Below the pieces are notes generated by a model that saw only the letters and a list, made by a program, of their open reading frames with translations, did not search any database and was not told the DNA's origin. The position numbers were made by a program, and so were the translations under genes. DNA of 11,486 bases from Omnitrophica bacterium RIFOXYB12_FULL_50_7 (lineage in GTDB: Bacteria; Omnitrophota; Omnitrophia; Omnitrophales; Aquincolibacteriaceae): assembly GCA_001804345.1 (NCBI GenBank), contig MHFU01000006.1, positions 1 to 11,486 on the forward strand. The letters are read 5' to 3'. This document shows, piece by piece, positions 6,760 through 11,486 of this stretch (positions within the stretch are counted from its first letter, which is position 1; each line of letters begins with the position of its first letter).

Positions 6760-7989
6760 ATGGTTAAGACGAATTTTCTTAAAAACTACTCGTTCTCTCT
6801 TATGCTGCTTGGCTCGATCGCTCTTGGCGCGGGGTTAGGGGTTCTCTTTAAGGAAAAGATCGCGGTCGTAAAGCCGCTCGGCGATATTTTCCTGAACCTG
6901 CTTTTTACGGCCGTGGTACCGCTTGTCTTTTTTTCGATCTCATCGGCGATCGCGGAAATGTCCGATCTCCATCGTCTCGGGAAGATCATGGGCTGGATGG
7001 TCGTGATCTTTGTTGCGACCGGAATTCTCTCGTCGCTTCTGATGGTTCTGGGCGTGACGGTTTTTCCGCCAGTCATGGGAAATCATCCCGTGTTGAGCCT
7101 GCCTGCGGAGGTTTCACAGACAAAGAATTTCGGGGAGATCCTTAAGGCCTTTACCGTTCCGGATTTTGTGCATCTTCTTTCGAAACAGAACATGCTGGCC
7201 CTGATCGTTTTTGCCATCCTCGTGGGGCTCGCGGCCTCACTTGCCAAGGAAGACGGAAAACCGTTCGTGAACTTTCTTGTGTCTGCGAATAAAGTCATGA
7301 TGAAAGTGATCCACCTCATCATGCTCTGTGCGCCGGTCGGTCTGGGGGCGTATTTCGCGTATCTGGTAGGGACGCTCGGGGCTGATCTCCTGGGTTCCTA
7401 TCTGCGGGTGGTGGCAGTTTATTATCCGCTCGCGATCCTTTATTTTTTCATAGGGTTTTCAATCTACGTGTTCCTGGCCGGCGGACGAGAAGGGTTCAGG
7501 CGTTTCTGGGGGAATATCCTCACGCCTGCGCTTACTGCCTGGGGGACAGGAAGCAGCCTCGCGACCGTTCCCGCGAACCTTGAGGCTGCGGACAAGATCG
7601 GTGTTCCCAGGGACATCAGTCGTATCGTGATCCCGATCGGCGCCACGATCCACATGGATGGCACCTGCATGTCCGCTATTTTGAAGATAGCGCTCCTTTT
7701 TGCCTTTTTCGGGATGCCGTTCGCCGGTATTGGCACGATCGTGACAGCCATCGGTATCGCGATCTTAAGCGGCATGGTGATGAGCGGTATTCCGGGCGGC
7801 GGATTTTTGGGGGAGTTATTGATCGTCACGCTTTACGGTTTTCCCGTGGAGGCTTTGCCCCTTATTTCCATGGTGGGCACGCTTGTCGATCCACCCGCGA
7901 CCATGGTCAATTCCACCGGCGACACCGTGGTCTCTATGCTTCTTTCCCGTATCTTGAACAAAAGGAGCGAACGTGAACCTGTGGGATAA
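6760..7989 (+). CDS. Dicarboxylate/amino acid:cation symporter (SLC1/DAACS family)
   Basis: Inner-membrane sodium- or proton-coupled uptake carrier of 409 residues (PF00375 fold). Family landmarks are in order: HP1 tip TGSSLATVP (263-271), TM7 GATIHMDGT (H298-T302), HP2 SGIPGGGF, and TM8 DPPATMVNSTGD (377-388). Compared from memory with the archaeal aspartate transporter GltPh, the sodium/substrate residues matching D394, T398, N401 and D405 are kept (D377, T381, N384, D388). The arginine that binds the substrate side-chain carboxylate (R397) is Ala380, the HP1 arginine (R276) is Gly264, and the NMDGT asparagine is His298. An acidic substrate is therefore doubtful; a neutral amino acid or another small acid is more likely. 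ATG 6760 has AAGGA 8 nt upstream. The gene overlaps the methyltransferase gene by 17 nt, suggesting one operon. Confidence 0.93.
   Translation: MVKTNFLKNYSFSLMLLGSIALGAGLGVLFKEKIAVVKPLGDIFLNLLFTAVVPLVFFSISSAIAEMSDLHRLGKIMGWMVVIFVATGILSSLLMVLGVTVFPPVMGNHPVLSLPAEVSQTKNFGEILKAFTVPDFVHLLSKQNMLALIVFAILVGLAASLAKEDGKPFVNFLVSANKVMMKVIHLIMLCAPVGLGAYFAYLVGTLGADLLGSYLRVVAVYYPLAILYFFIGFSIYVFLAGGREGFRRFWGNILTPALTAWGTGSSLATVPANLEAADKIGVPRDISRIVIPIGATIHMDGTCMSAILKIALLFAFFGMPFAGIGTIVTAIGIAILSGMVMSGIPGGGFLGELLIVTLYGFPVEALPLISMVGTLVDPPATMVNSTGDTVVSMLLSRILNKRSEREPVG
7961..7967 (+). promoter_or_regulatory. Ribosome binding site deciding a GTG start
   Basis: AAAGGAG lies 5 nt before GTG 7973, inside the symporter's last codons. 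It supports GTG 7973 over the in-frame ATG at 7991, which is poorly placed relative to this site. Confidence 0.7.
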
Positions 7990-8692
7990 GATGGCGGGGA
8001 TATTCGGAGAAGACAAGGGGAGGGAAGAGATCCCGAAAGGGATAGCGGATAATGTGCTGATCGCTTTTCCGCCGATGATCGAACTGATCCGGAAAAACTT
8101 TCCCATCATGAAAGGGCGGTGGGCGCTTGACTTCGGATGCGGGAGCGGGCGGTTCTCCAAAAAACTTCACGAGCTGGGTTTTTGGGTTACGGGTCTTGAT
8201 ATTTCCTCAGAAATGATCAGCGCTGCGCGCCACTATCTCCCTCAGGAAGTCAAACTGATCACCGGTTCCACGGATCAGATTCCGGAGGGCAGGACCTTCG
8301 ACCTTGTTGCGGCCAGTATGGTCTTTCAATTCATCCGGGAGATCGATATCTCCCTGCGTGCGATTGATCGGCTGATGAAGCCCACGGGCATTTTGATCTT
8401 TTCCGTATTCAATCCCCCATTTGTTGCCAATCTTCTCAAAGCCGGGATGCTTTTCAAGAATTTTAACTCCGTGAATTTCCCGACCCGCGGGTTGATGGAA
8501 CTTGTGAAGGGGACCCGTATTCCGGTCTACCTGCGTCGGGCCGAAGAATATTCCGGGCTTTTAACATGCCTGGGCTACGAGAAGATCTTTGAAGCCGCCC
8601 CGCCTTTTACGGAAGAATTCCTCGCAAAATATCCCGTCCCCTTTCCGACCCGGGATCCTGAGTTTCTTATCCTGGGATTTCAGAAGAAATGA
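7973..8692 (+). CDS. Class I SAM-dependent methyltransferase
   Basis: Probable cytoplasmic methyltransferase of 239 residues using S-adenosylmethionine. Motif I is ALDFGCGSGRFSKKL (Asp53 to Gly59 are the glycine-rich SAM loop), the acidic residue ending strand 2 is GLDIS (Asp76), and the motif around FDLVAASMVFQF (Asp110) matches motif IV. The C-terminal half has the usual FSVFNPPF strand of the UbiE/Methyltransf_11-type fold. Start is GTG 7973, supported by a strong ribosome site; the 17-nt overlap with the symporter gene suggests translational coupling and a shared pathway, for example modifying the imported substrate, but that is inference. The acceptor is unknown. Confidence 0.88.
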   Translation: MNLWDKMAGIFGEDKGREEIPKGIADNVLIAFPPMIELIRKNFPIMKGRWALDFGCGSGRFSKKLHELGFWVTGLDISSEMISAARHYLPQEVKLITGSTDQIPEGRTFDLVAASMVFQFIREIDISLRAIDRLMKPTGILIFSVFNPPFVANLLKAGMLFKNFNSVNFPTRGLMELVKGTRIPVYLRRAEEYSGLLTCLGYEKIFEAAPPFTEEFLAKYPVPFPTRDPEFLILGFQKK

Positions 8693-8720
8693 GATTCCGA
8701 CACGACAGCTTTTCAGAATG

Positions 8721-8740
8721 CTTTTTCAAAAAGATTTTTT
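8721..8740 (+). terminator. Weak terminator-like sequence after the methyltransferase gene
   Basis: CTTTTT-C-AAAAAG (8721-8733) followed by a T run (8735-8740). The dyad is A/T only and needs a loop of about five bases, leaving four pairs, so termination would be inefficient. Confidence 0.25.
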
Positions 8741-8763
8741 CTTTATCTGTGGTCGATTGCGCG

Positions 8764-8769
8764 TATAAT
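8764..8769 (+). promoter_or_regulatory. Promoter -10 box before the hydrogenase genes
   Basis: Perfect TATAAT at 8764-8769. At 16-17 bp upstream there is only a poor -35 (around 8741-8747), so an activator or alternative factor may be needed. It predicts a transcript start near 8776 and a leader of about 150 nt before hyfB. Confidence 0.45.
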
Positions 8770-8790
8770 GAATATCTACTTTTTTTGATG

Positions 8791-8862
8791 CTGCGTAATT
8801 ATTAATTTTACGGGTTCGCAGTATTGTACCGTTAACCTGTAAGATTAAATATCAAACGGTAC
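8791..8862 (+). promoter_or_regulatory. Interlocked inverted repeats: possible pseudoknot leader RNA or operator
   Basis: Stem A: 8802-8816 with 8834-8848, 15 positions, 13 Watson-Crick and two G-U. Stem B: GTACCGTT (8826-8833) with AACGGTAC (8855-8862), 8 perfect pairs. The left arm of B lies in the loop of A and abuts A's right arm with no gap, the order of an H-type pseudoknot. A third dyad CTGCG/CGCAG (8791-8795, 8817-8821) overlaps the loop. The region is AT-rich, non-coding, and lies between the -10 box and hyfB. From 8863 to 8926 I see only a weak dyad (CCG-AAGG-CGG then TTTT, 8905-8918). Confidence 0.5.
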
Positions 8863-8926
8863 CAACCTCAAAATAATAATCCAACAATGATCATCATGAT
8901 CGTTCCGAAGGCGGTTTTAAGAAGAG

Positions 8927-11038
8927 ATGGCATTATTCTTTTATGCTCAAATTTTGCTCCATGTTTTGGGAGGGATCGCGGGTTTTCTTTTTGAACAGCA
9001 CGGAGAAAAAGCGAACCGCGTAACGCACGGTTTGGCTGTTCTGGCGAGCGCGGCAGGCATTCTCTTTTCACTCAGCATCCTTCTTACGGGAAAACTTTGG
9101 GCTCTGGAATTGCAGGGAAGTTTCCCGGTGGGAGCCTTACGGCTCGCGGCGAATTCCTTTTCGGCTTTCTTCCTTCTAATCATTTCTTTCCTCTCCCTGG
9201 CCGCCTCCGTTTTTGCGCTCGGCTATACTCGCGAATACCAAGGCAAGCCCCATTCTCCATCAAAAAATTCAAAGGTTAATGGGACTAGTTCTGGCAACCT
9301 TCAATTAGAAGAAAATAGATGCCAGGGCAAGAAAAACATCGCTCTTCTTGGATTTTTCTATAATTTTTTTATACTGGCCATGCTGCTTGTCGTGATCGTG
9401 CAAAATGCTTTTTATTTTCTCTTTTTTTGGGAGCTTATGTCTCTCGCTTCCTACTTTCTCGTGATCTTCGAACATGAAAGGCCCGAAGCCCAATCTGCCG
9501 GGACGCTTTACCTGATCATGACGCATGTGGGGACCGCTTTTATTACCGCCGCGTTTTTGCTCCTTTTTATCCATACGAGCTCTTTTTCATTCGACGTATT
9601 CAGGGCAGCTGCCGGCACACTATCTCCGGCCCTTAAAAACGTTATTTTTCTCGCAGCACTCATCGGATTCGGGACCAAGGCCGGCGTGATCCCGCTCCAC
9701 ATCTGGTTGCCGCAGGCCCATCCGCAGGCGCCAAGCCATGTCTCAGCGCTCATGTCAGGCGTTATGATCAAAACGGCTATCTACGGGTTGCTCCTGTTTC
9801 TATTTAATTTTTTAGGGGAAACGCCAGGCTGGTGGGGACATGTAATTCTTGCGGTCGCTATTCTTTCCACGCTCCTTGGCATTCTTTACGCGCTGATGGA
9901 AAACGATCTGAAAAGATTGCTCGCCTTTTCCAGTATCGAAAACATAGGGATCATTCTTCTGGGGGTCGGGATGGCGCTCGTCTTCAAAACGCTTCGCCAG
10001 CCTCTTTACGCGGGCTTTGCCCTCATCGCGGCCCTTTATCATGTGATCAACCACGCGGTATTCAAAGGGCTTCTGTTTCTTGGCGCGGGCTCGGTTCTTT
10101 CCGGAACGCACACGCGAAACATGGAGGGTCTCGGAGGATTGATCCGGAAAATGCCATGGACCGCCGCTTTTTTTCTGGTCGGCGCCGTGGCGATTGCCGC
10201 GCTTCCGCCGCTCAATGGTTTTATTAGCGAGTGGCTGATCTTTATCGCGCTTCTTTTGGGATGCGAAGGCGCGAGCCCGGCCATGCATTTTTTTTCACCG
10301 GTCCTGGCCGCGCTTCTCGGGCTTGCCGGCGCTTTGGCGGCCTCCTGTTTTGTCAAAGCTTTCGGCGTCACTTTTTTGGGTCGGTCCCGTTCCGGGCATG
10401 CGGATCATGCGCATGAAGTGAGCGGATCCATGAAACTCGGGATGGGGATCCTGGCGGCAGGTTGTTTGGGATTATCTTTGGCCGCGCCTTGGGTTATGAA
10501 GGTTCTTGGGAGAATCGTCCAGTCGCTTTCCGGAACAGATATTCCGGTAGGGGCCATGGTCCGGAAATCCTTTTTGATGTCACCCTCTGGGTCAAGCCAG
10601 TTTTCCCCGCTTCTTATTGCTTTGATCCTTTCGGCATTTCTGATCGGGGTCGTGATCGTCTTGCGTGTGTTGCTTGGAAAAAAGTTTGTCCGCCTCGGAC
10701 CCAGCTGGGATTGCGGGATGCCGGGACTTGGGTCCCGCATGCAGTATACGGCCACGGGTTATTCCAAACCTTTGCGCCGGATCTTTTCTTTTCTCTATCA
10801 ACCGACCCGCCGTGTGGAGTTGGAAGATGAAGGTCATGAAATGCTCAGGACCGCGCAGCGTTTTGAGTCAAAGATCACCCATCACGTGGATGAATGGGTC
10901 TACAAACCTTTGTCAGAGTTTGTTGCCGAACTTTCCCGAAAGGCCAAGCAGATCCAGACAGGGCACATCCAGCTTTATTTAAGCTATATTTTTGTTACGC
11001 TCATCCTCCTGCTTCTTTTCTTTGGAGGGCGTTCCTGA
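8927..11038 (+). CDS. hyfB: Hydrogenase-4 component B-like membrane subunit (HyfB/HycC family, NuoL-like antiporter)
   Basis: Ion-translocating subunit of a membrane-bound group 4 [NiFe]-hydrogenase or formate-hydrogenlyase-type complex; 703 residues against about 670 for E. coli HyfB. Recognisable blocks: YTREYQG loop (about 100), NAFYFLFFWELMSL with the conserved Glu169, GFGTKAGVIPLHIWLPQAHP (Lys251), SALMSGVMIKTAIYG, LLAFSSIENIGII, HVINHAVFKGLLFL (Lys380), RKMPWTAAFFLVG and PPLNGFISEW. The hydrophilic C-terminal part (CGMPGLGSRMQYTATGYSKP) and final helix are HyfB-like rather than NuoL-like. A polar insert (residues about 108-134) between helices 3 and 4 accounts for most of the extra length. 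ATG 8927 is the first in-frame start after a stop at 8918; its ribosome site is poor (AAGAAG almost adjacent). The next gene starts on the A of this stop codon. Group-level identity (Hyf, Hyc, Mbh or related) needs the catalytic subunits downstream. Confidence 0.92.
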   Translation: MALFFYAQILLHVLGGIAGFLFEQHGEKANRVTHGLAVLASAAGILFSLSILLTGKLWALELQGSFPVGALRLAANSFSAFFLLIISFLSLAASVFALGYTREYQGKPHSPSKNSKVNGTSSGNLQLEENRCQGKKNIALLGFFYNFFILAMLLVVIVQNAFYFLFFWELMSLASYFLVIFEHERPEAQSAGTLYLIMTHVGTAFITAAFLLLFIHTSSFSFDVFRAAAGTLSPALKNVIFLAALIGFGTKAGVIPLHIWLPQAHPQAPSHVSALMSGVMIKTAIYGLLLFLFNFLGETPGWWGHVILAVAILSTLLGILYALMENDLKRLLAFSSIENIGIILLGVGMALVFKTLRQPLYAGFALIAALYHVINHAVFKGLLFLGAGSVLSGTHTRNMEGLGGLIRKMPWTAAFFLVGAVAIAALPPLNGFISEWLIFIALLLGCEGASPAMHFFSPVLAALLGLAGALAASCFVKAFGVTFLGRSRSGHADHAHEVSGSMKLGMGILAAGCLGLSLAAPWVMKVLGRIVQSLSGTDIPVGAMVRKSFLMSPSGSSQFSPLLIALILSAFLIGVVIVLRVLLGKKFVRLGPSWDCGMPGLGSRMQYTATGYSKPLRRIFSFLYQPTRRVELEDEGHEMLRTAQRFESKITHHVDEWVYKPLSEFVAELSRKAKQIQTGHIQLYLSYIFVTLILLLLFFGGRS
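9248..9328 (+). repeat. In-frame low-GC insert with palindromic core inside hyfB
   Basis: Twenty-seven extra codons, clearly lower in GC than the flanking gene, encoding a Ser/Asn/Lys/Gln-rich loop where E. coli HyfB passes directly from REYEGKG to helix 4. The centre is a partial palindrome: AAGGTT (9272-9277) and AACCTT (9296-9301) share their centre with ACTAGT (9284-9289). Confidence 0.5.
11024..11028 (+). promoter_or_regulatory. Ribosome binding site of the HyfC-like gene
   Basis: GGAGG within the last codons of hyfB, 9 nt before ATG 11038. Together with the 1-nt stop/start overlap it indicates coupled translation. Confidence 0.7.
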
Positions 11039-11486
11039 TGCCGGCGATCCTTGGGTCCATTTTCCAACTCTTGTTCATGGCAATTCTGGCTCCCGCGCTT
11101 AGCTGGTTTATCAAAAAAATGAAAGCCGCTTCGCAGAACCGTGTGGGATCGAGCCTAGTCCAGGTCTATTCGGATCTTTGGAAGTTGTTCCGCAAGGACA
11201 TGGTGATCTCGGAAACAGCGTCCTGGATCTTCCGCGCTATGCCTTTCGTCCTTTTTGTGTCGATATTTACGGCGGCCTCGATGCTGCCGGTTCTAGGGGT
11301 GCATTCTCTTTTTGGTTTTACGGGGGATGTGATCCTCTTTGTTTATCTCCTGGCCTTAGGCCGTTTCTTTTTGACGCTTGCGGCGTTGGATACCGGTACC
11401 ACGTTCGGGGGTATGGGTTCAAGCCGGGAAATGACGCTTTCTTCGCTCGCGGAACCGGCGCTTCTTCTCGCTTTTTTCTCCTTGAG
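11038..11486 (+). CDS. hyfC: Hydrogenase membrane subunit (HyfC/HycD family, NuoH-like); 3' partial
   Basis: Membrane anchor that links the hydrogenase peripheral arm to the pumping subunits, homologous to complex I subunit NuoH. 149 codons are visible, about half of the usual 300-320. Motifs: the cytoplasmic loop after helix 1 (QNRVGSSLVQVYSDLWKLFRKD) and the signature LDTGTTFGGMGSSREM, closely matching LDTGSPF..(I/V)G(A/S)SRE of HycD/HyfC. The usual RRGP in the first loop is NRVGSS here, a noticeable departure. It starts at ATG 11038, overlapping the hyfB stop by one base, with GGAGG 9 nt upstream, so it is co-transcribed. The frame is open to the window end; the catalytic subunits are expected further on. 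Confidence 0.93.
   Translation, partial: MPAILGSIFQLLFMAILAPALSWFIKKMKAASQNRVGSSLVQVYSDLWKLFRKDMVISETASWIFRAMPFVLFVSIFTAASMLPVLGVHSLFGFTGDVILFVYLLALGRFFLTLAALDTGTTFGGMGSSREMTLSSLAEPALLLAFFSL

Noticed and set aside
8808..8842. T-arm-like GGGTTCG suggesting a tRNA
   Set aside because: No acceptor, D or anticodon stems can be fitted around it; the pairing is better explained by the inverted repeats.
8868..8935. Minus-strand short frame ending MPSLLKTAFGTIMMIIVGLLF, which looks like a small membrane peptide
   Set aside because: Only 21 residues from its internal Met, no ribosome site, and it overlaps the hyfB start; chance hydrophobicity is likely.
9812..10371. Minus- and plus-strand shadow frames within hyfB
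   Set aside because: Their translations are basic and low-complexity, while the hyfB frame shows continuous conserved antiporter motifs.

Overview
The window comes from a Gram-negative bacterium of about 50% GC. It encodes an outer-membrane autotransporter, a lipoprotein, two inner-membrane transporters and the start of a membrane-bound [NiFe]-hydrogenase-type operon, which suggests a fermentative or hydrogen-metabolising anaerobe. The gene mix and the abundance of short intergenic palindromes and heptamer arrays would fit an uncultivated lineage such as Candidatus Omnitrophota. That placement is an impression and was not tested.

Layout. (1) 2-4159 (+): C-terminal part of a very large autotransporter with a beta-helical repeat passenger and a beta-barrel; its start lies upstream of the window. 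A strong hairpin terminator follows. (2) 4298-5158 (+): lipoprotein alpha/beta hydrolase behind a good sigma70-type promoter that sits almost on top of the start codon. (3) 5159-5335: a convergent gap holding two inverted heptamer arrays around a terminator-like core, plus a 41-bp copy of the 3' end of the next gene. (4) 5336-6577 (-): MFS transporter, preceded by a perfect 29-bp palindrome that also occurs, with one mismatched pair, before the lipoprotein gene. (5) 6578-6759: divergent intergenic region with the palindrome and a second pair of inverted heptamer arrays. (6) 6760-7989 and 7973-8692 (+): an SLC1/DAACS-type sodium symporter with altered substrate-site residues, overlapping a class I SAM methyltransferase by 17 nt. 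(7) 8693-8926: promoter-like -10 box and interlocked inverted repeats shaped like an RNA pseudoknot. (8) 8927-11038 and 11038-11486 (+): HyfB/HycC-like and HyfC/HycD-like membrane subunits of a group 4 hydrogenase or formate-hydrogenlyase-type complex, overlapping by 1 nt; the second runs off the end.

How the genes work together: hyfB and hyfC encode the proton/sodium-pumping arm and the membrane anchor of one complex, whose catalytic subunits should lie downstream. The symporter and methyltransferase look like a two-gene operon. The autotransporter, lipoprotein and MFS genes appear to be independent units separated by hairpins. The most unusual content is intergenic: the repeated 29-bp palindrome, the paired 4x7-bp arrays, and the possible pseudoknot leader before the hydrogenase genes. 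No rRNA, tRNA, CRISPR array, transposase or phage gene was recognised.
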